Shown piece after piece: positions 58,114 through 64,000 of a stretch of 64,000 nucleotides of DNA (the first letter of the stretch is position 1; every line of letters begins with the position of its first letter). The notes under the pieces are model-generated. The model was not told where the DNA came from. It saw only the letters and a program-made list of their open reading frames with translations, and ran no database searches. Source of the DNA: Treponema sp. (GTDB lineage: Bacteria; Spirochaetota; Spirochaetia; Treponematales; Treponemataceae). A program made the position numbers and the translations under genes. Where the stretch lies: assembly GCA_022010055.1 (NCBI GenBank), contig CP091737.1, positions 372,001 through 436,000 of the forward strand, given 5' to 3'.

Positions 58114-58404
58114 CATGATGAATGAGTTTAATGAATATGTCCGCGACTGTTTCTCTCAAGCAGGCGATATTGTCATAAATCTATGATGGGCGGATACCTT
58201 GTATATTTTAAAGGAAAGCTGATAGGTGATATTGCGGTGATGAGCTGTTTTTGAAGAGAACGCCCACATCGGACAGACTGCTTGCAGATTCTGAGCTGCG
58301 TTATCCCTATGAAGAATCAAAAACCCTGATGCATGTATTTGATAGTTTTGATGATAAGGCGCTGATTCAGGAACTTCTGAATGGTATTCACTTGATCCTG
58401 TAAT
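58114..58404 (+). CDS. TfoX N-terminal-domain protein (frame-broken)
   Basis: About 96 aa when repaired. MNEFNEYVRDCFSQAGDIVI, KSMMGGYLVYFKGKLIGDI and ELFLKRTPTSDRLLADSELR match the small TfoX-N domain (pattern MxGGYxxYxxGKxIG). One A is lacking at 58177-58179 and one base near 58234. GGAGAG lies before tandem ATGs at 58114/58117. Such proteins are widespread; the link to competence is only for the two-domain TfoX. Could be degraded rather than mis-sequenced, as its surroundings are fragmentary. Confidence 0.6.
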
Positions 58405-58440
58405 GCCTAACCGCAACTTGGACTAAACAGGAAAGCTAAT

Positions 58441-58651
58441 AAGGTGTATAATAACAAAAGAAAGACACCTTATGGGAAGAACAAGAAGAAAGTTCAGCTC
58501 GGAAGAAAAGTTGAAAATGGTAATGGCAGTTATTCAGGATGGAAAGGCAGTCAGTGACGTTGCCCAGGAAAATAATGTCCATCCGAATATGATCCTCAAC
58601 TGGAAGAAGGAATTCCTAGACCAGTATGCGGTCTTTGTATTGTCTGCATAA
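58441..58651 (+). mobile_element. Truncated IS3-family OrfA with promoter palindrome
   Basis: From ATG 58472 a 59-residue frame reads GRTRRKFSSEEKLKMVMAVI, then AVSDVAQENNVHPNMILNWK and KEFL: the helix-turn-helix of IS3-type OrfA. Similarity ends near 58618 and no OrfB follows, so it is a remnant. AAGGTGT (58441-58447) and ACACCTT (58465-58471) form an inverted repeat that encloses a TATAAT box at 58447-58452. Confidence 0.7.
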
Positions 58652-58900
58652 GCAACATCACTCTGCTTTGCATAACTTACAGTAAGAGAATCATAATAAA
58701 ACTTTCCTGTAATCTCGCTCCATGTTTTTCAAGGACGATTGTGTCGTCTTTTATAATAATGATTGCCTGGGTTTTTGTTTTGCTGATGAATTTGTCAAGG
58801 CTTCCTGTGTTGAATTCTTGCTTTAAAAGTTCTTCGTATTGCGGCTCAATTTTGCGCGTGAACGTTCTGGTGTATTTTCCGCTTTTTTCTGAGCCCTGAA
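58652..58900 (-). pseudogene. Serine-hydrolase (beta-lactamase-fold) N-terminal remnant
   Basis: The minus strand reads EPQYEELLKQEFNTGSLDKF, then TKTQAIIIIKDDTIVLEK, a break, and FYYDSLTVSYAKQSDVAYAD. The AIIIIKDDTIVLEK part is typical of the beginning of class C beta-lactamase-like serine hydrolases. It has no start, contains a frame break and lacks the catalytic SxxK. Confidence 0.4.
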
Positions 58901-58982
58901 TTCAGACTGTGCGGCTCAAGATTATCTTTAAGTCTTTACTCCGCAGGTAAATATAACAGAAAACTTGCTGCTTTTAATATAT

Positions 58983-59012
58983 AAAAAATGCCGGGTTTTG
59001 TAAATTTAGCGG
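58983..59012. repeat. Partial TCGAG-family element end (copy F)
   Basis: AATGCCGGGTTTTGTAAATT resembles the left end of copy E (AAGTCGGGTTTTATAAATTC). Only one end is seen, joined to the pseudouridine synthase fragment. Confidence 0.35.
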
Positions 59013-59084
59013 AAAGCGGACGAAAACATTGCCACCGACGAATATTACGATTTAACGGATGAAGAAATTGACGAGTTGATGAAA
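59013..59084 (+). pseudogene. Pseudouridine synthase C-terminal fragment
   Basis: KADENIATDEYYDLTDEEID followed by ELMKA matches the end of the 48226 protein (LDETLAAGEYRDLTDEEVDALMNA as two pieces). A stop lies directly upstream in frame, so only about 24 residues remain. It is a 3' fragment of a third RsuA-like gene. Confidence 0.65.
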
Positions 59085-59121
59085 GCGAAAATTTTTTTCT
59101 TTAACATTCGAATACAAGAAA

Positions 59122-59409
59122 TTAAATTTCTTTATAGCGTAGAGATTGTTGCTCACCTCTTTTTCTGGAAATATCAACTTTACTTTTTATTGATCCGATA
59201 ACTACAGGGTCAGTTACTTCTTTTAATCCTTTAAAATTAAATTTTCCATCTTTATCTTTGTCGGAAACTCCAGAAAATTCATATATGGCTTTTATTTCAC
59301 CATTATTTTCTTCTATAAGATAATCGCATTCTTTTGTATGTTCTGGATTTCCAGTCCAACAACCAGCTGGTGCATTTGAATGAGTTGTATTTACTATAAC
59401 AATTTTCAT
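59122..59409 (-). CDS. Small hypothetical protein
   Basis: 95 aa with a good Shine-Dalgarno (AAAGGAAATT) before ATG. MKIVIVNTTHSNAPAGCWTG begins the protein, followed by a KECDYLIEENNGEIKAIYEF segment and a basic tail (SRKRGEQQ). The pattern suggests a compact alpha/beta fold. Family not recognised. First in a group of three minus-strand accessory genes, but separated from the next by a terminator, so transcribed independently or by read-through. Confidence 0.6.
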   Translation of the reverse strand: MKIVIVNTTHSNAPAGCWTGNPEHTKECDYLIEENNGEIKAIYEFSGVSDKDKDGKFNFKGLKEVTDPVVIGSIKSKVDISRKRGEQQSLRYKEI

Positions 59410-59438
59410 AATTTCCTTTCTTTTGGTTTGTTAAATAT

Positions 59439-59473
59439 AAAAAGCTTGCAGTAAAAACTGAAAGCTTTTTTTT
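59439..59473 (-). terminator. Terminator after the 59482 gene
   Basis: AAAAAGCTT pairs with AAGCTTTTT; on the minus strand T-rich sequence follows. Confidence 0.65.
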
Positions 59474-59481
59474 GTAAAAAA

Positions 59482-59994
59482 TTATTTATAGTATTTTGAT
59501 TTTAAATCTAATACCATTTTTTTATAGATATCATGTGCTTTTTGCAGCTCTTGATTATCAACAGCCGTTACGGCATCATTAAGATATAATTTTCTAATAG
59601 AGTCATAAACTTCATTAGAATTTTCAAGGTTATCAATGTTTTTGCAAATTACAGGAGCAATTTTGTAATACTCGTCTACTTCTGCTTTCATTTCAGGATC
59701 TTTTTTCATAAAAGTATCGCGAAATGCTCGTAAAGTTGTTAATTCATGGCAATCATCTGGTAAATTTCTAGATTTGCATGTTGCAGTTGTGATAAAACAA
59801 CTGCCGACTGATGTGTCTATGGGATGCATGTCAGCATATTCTCTGAAACATCTTAGACTACAAAAATTATATTTTGCTCCATCAGTTTCTGTTATATAAT
59901 GAGTTCCACTGGGAATCCATCCTCCGCAGTTGTGACATTCATTGTCACCACTACTACAAGTTTCTCTATAATAATGACCTTTATATTCAGACAT
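59482..59994 (-). CDS. Zinc-ribbon protein with CFI-type motif
   Basis: 170 aa. ECHNCGGWIPSGTHYI and YNFCSLRCFREYADMH form a probable zinc site (CxxC ... CxxxC). SCFITTATCKSRNLPDDCHE then LTTLRAFRDTFM matches a short motif (CFIATA ... LxxLRxFRD) found at the ends of many unrelated bacterial proteins of uncertain role. The rest is helical. It lies nine bases after the membrane-protein gene and should be cotranscribed with it. Confidence 0.65.
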   Translation of the reverse strand: MSEYKGHYYRETCSSGDNECHNCGGWIPSGTHYITETDGAKYNFCSLRCFREYADMHPIDTSVGSCFITTATCKSRNLPDDCHELTTLRAFRDTFMKKDPEMKAEVDEYYKIAPVICKNIDNLENSNEVYDSIRKLYLNDAVTAVDNQELQKAHDIYKKMVLDLKSKYYK

Positions 59995-60003
59995 ATTTAC
60001 CTC

Positions 60004-60375
60004 TTAAAATGTATCTCCTCTAAGGATTGCACCTAATTTTCTAATTGCATTACCGGTAAGACATAAAAATATTCCAACTCCGGTGAATGCTGCACCAAAG
60101 CCATATAGATTTGCTTCGGAGGTAAATGCGAGATAAAAATAAAGTACAAGCAGCGCAAGACTTCCAATGAATGCAAAAAGTTGATTATCTTTATTGAGCT
60201 TAATGAAATATAAGATACAGTTAAAAATGGATAAAACAATACTGATAACACAAAGGGCTATTCTAAAGCCTTTTTCTTCTAATAGCATGGCAAATGTAAA
60301 AAAAATACCAATACCCATACAAGCTATGAATAAAATAAATTTTATCCATTTCACAACACTTCTAAAAAAATCCAT
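60004..60375 (-). CDS. Small four-span membrane protein
   Basis: 123 aa with four hydrophobic helices (WIKFILFIACMGIGIFFTFAM; ALCVISIVLSIFNCILYFI; LFAFIGSLALLVLYFYLAF; FGAAFTGVGIFLCLTGNAI). AAGGAG lies six bases before ATG 60375. Function unknown. It heads the operon with the zinc-ribbon gene and is preceded by a terminator-like leader. Confidence 0.65.
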   Translation of the reverse strand: MDFFRSVVKWIKFILFIACMGIGIFFTFAMLLEEKGFRIALCVISIVLSIFNCILYFIKLNKDNQLFAFIGSLALLVLYFYLAFTSEANLYGFGAAFTGVGIFLCLTGNAIRKLGAILRGDTF

Positions 60376-60398
60376 GTCTTCTCCTTATTTTGAACACT

Positions 60399-60476
60399 AA
60401 AAAAATTGCAGGAGCGTAGCAATCTGCAATTTTTTTAGGTTTTGTCAAACCTAAAATCTACTGTACAGTAGATTTT
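60399..60476 (-). promoter_or_regulatory. Three consecutive hairpins ending in an attenuator-like terminator
   Basis: From upstream on the minus strand: a perfect 24-bp palindrome (60453-60476, core CTACTGTACAGTAG); TTAGGTTT-TGTC-AAACCTAA (60435-60454); and AAAAAAATTGCAG ... CTGCAATTTTTT (60399-60436), an intrinsic terminator just before the Shine-Dalgarno of the 60375 gene. Adjacent arms overlap by one or two bases. Beyond it, 60480-60640 holds nothing clear, and 60650-60755 is a GC-rich non-coding stretch. Confidence 0.5.
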
Positions 60477-60771
60477 TAAAAAAATACAAGGGGTATTCTT
60501 AGAAAGATTTTTGCTGAAAAAAATTATCGGATGTCTTTATATAAAATTTCTGAAAATTTTTAGAAACAACTAATATTTTTTTATGGAATTCTCTTGCGAT
60601 TTTTATTTCTATTCTGAATGTTTTTTTTTATTGTGCCTTTGGGTTAGCGATGTGCAGGGCGGCGCAGCCGTTGCGAGAGAAGCGAGCAATGAGCGCATAG
60701 CGGAACCCGGAACGTAGCGACCTGAGCGAGCCTTGCGAAGCGAAGGTAACCTCCGGATTTTTATTTTAAAC

Positions 60772-60808
60772 TTGACAATATGACTATTTATAACTATAAT
60801 ATGACTAT
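60772..60808 (+). promoter_or_regulatory. Consensus promoter and operator repeats of the Phd/VapC-like operon
   Basis: TTGACA (60772-60777), 17 bp, TATAAT (60795-60800): both boxes are consensus. AATATGACTAT occurs at 60777-60787 and 60798-60808, 21 bp apart, covering the start of the spacer and the -10 box, a likely autoregulatory operator. Confidence 0.75.
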
Positions 60809-60838
60809 CTGATGGTTAGAAGTTTGATGGGAGGCGCG

Positions 60839-61150
60839 ATGACTGCTCCGCTTTATGATGTGAAGGCAAGGCTAAGCGAATACATAACGTACGCTGAAAA
60901 TGGAGAAATCGTTGAGATAACAAAGCACGGAACGGTTTCGGCGGTGATAATCAGCAAAAAAGATTTTGATGAGAACTACAAAAAGTCTGTAAAAAAGAAT
61001 CCTGTGGAGGAGCTGCGCAAATGGCGGGCGGGATTAAGCAAGGATGAGCTTTTGGTGTTGGCGGAGGCCGGTGAAGAATATAATAGAATTCTTGAAGAAA
61101 ACAGAAATGCGGAACGCCTTGATTTTGGGAGGGAAAATTCATGGGGCTAG
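60839..61150 (+). CDS. Phd/YefM-type antitoxin
   Basis: 103 aa from ATG 60839. MTAPLYDVKARLSEYITYAE then NGEIVEITKHGTVSAVIISK is the Phd/YefM fold with its DNA-binding N-terminus; the charged C-terminal half (VEELRKWRAGLSKDELLVLA) would wrap the toxin. GGGAGG lies five bases before ATG 60839, so it is chosen over ATG 60812. It overlaps the toxin gene by ten bases. Confidence 0.85.
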   Translation: MTAPLYDVKARLSEYITYAENGEIVEITKHGTVSAVIISKKDFDENYKKSVKKNPVEELRKWRAGLSKDELLVLAEAGEEYNRILEENRNAERLDFGRENSWG

Positions 61151-61569
61151 TCTATTTGCTTGATACAAATATTGTTTCTGAATTTGCAAAACCGTTTGGA
61201 AATGAAAAAGTTTTGTCAAAAATTGAAATGCAGGCTAGTTTTTCTGCGATATGTGCTCCGGTCTGGTTTGAATTGCTGAAAGGTGTGGATATGTTGCCGC
61301 ATGGAAAAAGAAAAGATTTGGTTTTTGATGCGATTGAAAATTTTGTGCACTCGAATTTCAGTGTTCTTTCTTATGATGAATCTGCCGCGTCCTTGAATTC
61401 TCATATTGCGGCAAAGATGATTGCTGCTGGAACTCCAACTCCTGTTATTGATACTCAAATTGCATCTATTGCAATGTCGAACAACTTGATTCTTGTGACT
61501 CGGAATATAAAAGACTATGAGCCGATTAGGGAGCATTTTTCGCTTTGTGTTGAAAATTGGTTTGAATGA
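61141..61569 (+). CDS. vapC: PIN-domain toxin (VapC-like)
   Basis: 142 aa. LLDTNIVSEFAKP carries the first acidic residue, VWFELLKGV the Glu, and TPVIDTQIASIAMSNNLILVTRNIKDY the DxxIA and TRNxxDF-type part of the PIN active site. Members are endoribonucleases cutting tRNA or rRNA. It is coupled to the antitoxin by overlap. All catalytic acids visible, so it is probably functional. Confidence 0.88.
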   Translation: MGLVYLLDTNIVSEFAKPFGNEKVLSKIEMQASFSAICAPVWFELLKGVDMLPHGKRKDLVFDAIENFVHSNFSVLSYDESAASLNSHIAAKMIAAGTPTPVIDTQIASIAMSNNLILVTRNIKDYEPIREHFSLCVENWFE

Positions 61570-61581
61570 TATCCCATATAA

Positions 61582-61610
61582 TTGAAAATAACGCGGTATT
61601 TTTGTAGAAT
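61582..61610 (+). promoter_or_regulatory. fhs promoter
   Basis: TTGAAA (61582-61587), exactly 17 bp, TAGAAT (61605-61610). CCCATAT and ATATGGG (61573-61579 and 61609-61615) form an inverted repeat around it. The leader would be about 26 nt and contains GAGG eight bases before the ATG. Confidence 0.65.
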
Positions 61611-61642
61611 ATGGGCATTATTTCTTCCATGAGGTTGGTTTG

Positions 61643-63325
61643 ATGACAGATATTGAAATTGCGCAGAAAAATGTAATGATTCCGGTTTCGGATGTTGCTG
61701 AAAAGATTGGAATAAAACCTGAGGAGCTTGAACTGTACGGACCTTACAAGGCTAAGCTTACAATGAAAAAGCTGAGGGAACTTCAGGGCAAGGCGTCTGA
61801 TCCAGCTAACCGTGGAAAATTGATTCTGGTTACGGCAATCACTCCGACTCCGGCTGGTGAAGGAAAATCAACTGTTTCTATTGGGTTGAGCGACGGCATA
61901 AGAAAAATCGGCAAAAACTCTGTGGTTGCGCTCAGGGAACCTTCTCTTGGACCTTGCTTTGGGGTTAAAGGCGGTGCCTGCGGTGGCGGCTATGCACAGA
62001 TTGTTCCTATGGAAGACATAAACCTTCATTTTACAGGTGATATTCACGCTATTTCTATTGCAAACAATTTGATTGCAGCTCTTATTGATAACCACATTCA
62101 GCAGGGAAATGAATTGGGAATTGATCCACGCACAATTTCTTGGAAGCGCTGCGTGGATTTAAATGACCGCCAGCTTAGAAATATTGTTGATGGTCTTGGA
62201 AACAGAACGGATGGAACTCCGCGCGAGGACCATTTTCAAATTACTGTTGCTTCTGAGATTATGGCGATTATCTGTCTTAGCCGTTCGATTTCTGAATTAA
62301 AGGAAAGGATTTCCAATATCATCATTGGAAAAAATTACAATAAGGAAAATGTAAAGTTCGGCGACTTGAAATGCACTGGCGCGGTTGCTTCTTTGCTTAA
62401 GGATGCGATCCGGCCTAATCTTGTTCAGACACTGGAAAAAAATCCGGCCTTTGTTCATGGCGGACCTTTTGCAAATATTGCGCACGGATGTAATTCTGTG
62501 AATGCTACTTTGAGCGCTCTTGCGTGCGGTGATTATGTTGTTACGGAAGCCGGCTTTGCGGCTGACCTTGGCGCGGAAAAGTTTATGGACATAAAATGCC
62601 GCGCGGCAGGTCTTGCGCCGAGCGTTGTTGTTATTGTAGCGACAATCCGCGCGCTGAAGATGCACGGCGGCGTTGCAAAAACTGAGCTTTCTAAACCGAA
62701 TGTCGCCGCGCTGGAAAAGGGTTTTGAGAATCTTAAGGCGCATATTGAAAATATTTCAAAGTTCGGGGTTCCAAGTGTTGTTGCGGTGAATAAGTTCATT
62801 ACCGATACGGACGAGGAGATTGCCCTTCTTGAAAAACTTTGCAAGGAAAACGGTTCTTGCGCTGTCTTGTGCGAAGGCTGGGAAAAGGGCGGCGATGGCG
62901 CTGCGGAACTCGCGAAGGTTGTCTGTGAAATTGCTGACAGCGGAAAGGCGGACTTTCATTATCTTTATGAAAATGAACTTTCTTTGGAAAAAAAGATTGA
63001 AAAAATTTCAAAAGAAATATATCATGCTAAGTCTGTAGAATTTGAAAGCAAAGCATTAAAAAAGCTTAAGGATTTTGAGGCTCAGGGATATGGGAATCTC
63101 CCTGTCTGCATAGCAAAGACACAGAATTCTATAAGTCATGATCCAAAACTTATCGGCGCTCCATGCGGATATGTTTTTCCTGTTCGTGATGTGCAGCTTT
63201 ATGCTGGCGCTGGTTTTGTTGTTGCGCTTGCCGGCGATATTATGACAATGCCGGGGCTTCCGAAAGCTCCTGCTGCGCTTAACATAGATGTTGATGATGA
63301 CGGAGTGATTTCCGGTCTTTTTTAG
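61643..63325 (+). CDS. fhs: Formate-tetrahydrofolate ligase
   Basis: 560 aa, intact. It makes 10-formyl-THF from formate, THF and ATP, feeding PurN and other C1 steps. P-loop region TPTPAGEGKSTVSIGL, LGPCFGVKGGACGGGYAQ, the DIHAISIANNL segment, GAVASLLKDA, FVHGGPFANIAHGCNS, TEAGFAADLGAEKF and GEIMTMPGLPKAP-like DIMTMPGLPKAP are conserved. ATG 61643 has a GAGG site; the TTG before it is unlikely. Presence of Fhs is general in gut anaerobes and does not by itself imply acetogenesis. Confidence 0.96.
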   Translation: MTDIEIAQKNVMIPVSDVAEKIGIKPEELELYGPYKAKLTMKKLRELQGKASDPANRGKLILVTAITPTPAGEGKSTVSIGLSDGIRKIGKNSVVALREPSLGPCFGVKGGACGGGYAQIVPMEDINLHFTGDIHAISIANNLIAALIDNHIQQGNELGIDPRTISWKRCVDLNDRQLRNIVDGLGNRTDGTPREDHFQITVASEIMAIICLSRSISELKERISNIIIGKNYNKENVKFGDLKCTGAVASLLKDAIRPNLVQTLEKNPAFVHGGPFANIAHGCNSVNATLSALACGDYVVTEAGFAADLGAEKFMDIKCRAAGLAPSVVVIVATIRALKMHGGVAKTELSKPNVAALEKGFENLKAHIENISKFGVPSVVAVNKFITDTDEEIALLEKLCKENGSCAVLCEGWEKGGDGAAELAKVVCEIADSGKADFHYLYENELSLEKKIEKISKEIYHAKSVEFESKALKKLKDFEAQGYGNLPVCIAKTQNSISHDPKLIGAPCGYVFPVRDVQLYAGAGFVVALAGDIMTMPGLPKAPAALNIDVDDDGVISGLF

Positions 63326-63362
63326 TCTGTGAAAAATCCACCGGAAACGGTGGTAAAAATAA

Positions 63363-63436
63363 GTCCCAGTAGCTCAGCTGGATAGAGCGTCCGCCTCCTA
63401 AGCGGAAGGTCGCGCGTTCGACTCGCGCTCGGGACA
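63363..63436 (+). tRNA. tRNA-Arg, anticodon CCU
   Basis: A cloverleaf can be drawn: acceptor GTCCCAG with TCGGGAC, D arm GCTC/GAGC, anticodon stem TCCGC/GCGGA with loop CTCCTAA (CCT), and T arm GCGCG-TTCGACT-CGCGC; discriminator A, no encoded CCA. One A-C mismatch occurs at the sixth acceptor pair (positions 63368 and 63430), where a G would be usual. Confidence 0.93.
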
Positions 63437-63485
63437 AAAGGGTTCAGAAAATGAAGTTTTCTTCGCTTTCTGAACCCTTTTTTTT
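63437..63485 (+). terminator. Terminator after tRNA-Arg
   Basis: AAAGGGTTCAGAAA pairs with TTTCTGAACCCTTT followed by further T residues, directly after the tRNA. Confidence 0.85.
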
Positions 63486-63592
63486 ATGCAAAAAATGTAT
63501 GTTTTTTTTAGTTGTTTATTCGGAGGACGCAAACCTGTGCGTTTGCGTCGGGATGTTGATTCCTGCGGTCATAAAAGTTTGGGAATGTCCGC

Positions 63593-64000
63593 TTATTCGC
63601 AGTCGTAGTAAACGCCGCGCGTTACGCAGCCTGCAAATCCGTCTTGCATAACCCGGTCCTTTTGCTGGTCGGCGTTGTCGCTGTAGTGGCAAAGGTAGGT
63701 TTTTTTTCGCAGGTCTGGCGTTAAAATCTTAAGAAGCTCTTCGTAATCAGTGTGTACGGCGTTGTGTCCGAATTGACAGTCGTGAAAAATACATTCAATG
63801 TTAAATTCGGATGTAAGCCATTCAATAAGTTCCTTGTCTGCCTGGGAGTCGCCCGTGTAGATTATTTTGTTGTCTATAAGGACACCGATTGAATAATAGC
63901 TGTTTTTCCAGTTGTTCTTGTCTGTAAAAATATGTTTTGTGCGGAAAATTTTGAGGTTTATATCGCCTATTTCGGCTTCGTAGAACGGCCGCGGTGATTT
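63593..64000 (-). CDS. Metallo-beta-lactamase fold hydrolase, C-terminal part
   Basis: The last 135 residues of a gene that continues beyond the right edge. YYSIGVLIDNKIIYTGDSQ, IFHDCQFGHNAVHTDYEELL and TYLCHYSDNADQ show the metal-binding Asp and late His of RNase Z-like or phosphodiesterase-like members; the HxHxDH motif lies outside the window. A hairpin GACGCAAAC/GTTTGCGTC (63526-63549) follows the stop on the minus strand without a clear U tract. Confidence 0.78.
   Translation of the reverse strand, partial: KSPRPFYEAEIGDINLKIFRTKHIFTDKNNWKNSYYSIGVLIDNKIIYTGDSQADKELIEWLTSEFNIECIFHDCQFGHNAVHTDYEELLKILTPDLRKKTYLCHYSDNADQQKDRVMQDGFAGCVTRGVYYDCE

Noticed and set aside
60650..60755. GC-rich segment as a coding gene or RNA gene
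   Set aside because: It has stops in all frames on inspection and no recognisable tRNA or rRNA feature; it may be a dispersed repeat but only one copy is in the window.
56295..61569. Prophage or integrative element covering the accessory region
   Set aside because: No integrase, structural phage gene, attachment-site repeat or tRNA junction is visible around these genes; the only tRNA lies beyond fhs.
61570..61642. THF riboswitch upstream of fhs
   Set aside because: The interval is only about 70 bp and is filled by the promoter and its inverted repeat; no conserved THF aptamer sequence is visible.

Overview
The window looks like a chromosome segment of a host-associated, carbohydrate-using Treponema (Spirochaetes). 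Evidence: lipoboxed GH13 starch enzymes, a spirochaete-style gene set (PEGA-domain envelope protein, PilZ, TPR and cyclic-nucleotide-binding proteins, IPT/TIG plus transglutaminase-like protein), a PurE of the kind described in Treponema denticola, AT-rich intergenic DNA and Shine-Dalgarno sequences of the AGGAG type. Species is not determinable from sequence alone.

About thirty housekeeping reading frames are broken by one base (rarely two), nearly always inside a short A or T run, and are restored by changing that run. Essential genes (cysS, pyrH, purF) are hit as often as accessory ones. I read these as consensus errors of a long-read or metagenome assembly and annotate the affected genes as single loci.

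Layout. 1-1124: a 220-bp hairpin-forming element with an 8-bp duplication, then a pseudouridine synthase. 1334-4515: purE-purF-purM, followed by a 78-bp tandem repeat. 5150-8356: small acidic protein and a lipoprotein pullulanase. 8548-11562: purN, ackA, DJ-1 family. 11608-12452: NYN-domain ribonuclease-like gene with its own promoter, a three-way-junction leader and a terminator. 12508-15036: von Willebrand A protein and a hypothetical. 15256-18913: alpha-amylase lipoprotein. 19085-22906: divergent pckG and pyk, then a metallo-hydrolase. 23932-30204 (minus): rpmB, uvrB, HtrA-type protease, PEGA protein, radC. 30880-36036 (minus): tightly overlapped cysS / ECF sigma / anti-sigma / transglutaminase-like / pyrH. 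36283-43906: murB, CRP-like protein, envelope proteins, TPR, PilZ and membrane proteins. 44045-48975: RarA with a long C-terminal extension, citrate synthase, pseudouridine synthase.

49000-61570 is accessory DNA: DUF4143 ATPase, GNAT, a decayed AAA ATPase, a two-component operon whose control region has been duplicated in front of two lipoprotein genes, a GIY-YIG-like protein, a HigBA-like and a Phd/VapC-like toxin-antitoxin pair, gene fragments (RidA, VOC, IS3 OrfA, serine hydrolase, pseudouridine synthase tail) and three small proteins behind an attenuator-like leader. 61643-64000 returns to core genes: fhs, tRNA-Arg(CCU) and a metallo-hydrolase running off the edge.

The most unusual items are a dispersed family of 70-210 bp non-coding elements sharing the end AGYCYNAATWTCGAGTTTTT and always lying just upstream of a gene; the duplicated two-component control region with a 17-bp palindrome and TCCC boxes at 22-23 bp spacing; the structured leader of the NYN gene; and several promoters whose -10 box sits 6-7 bp before the ATG, predicting leaderless mRNAs.
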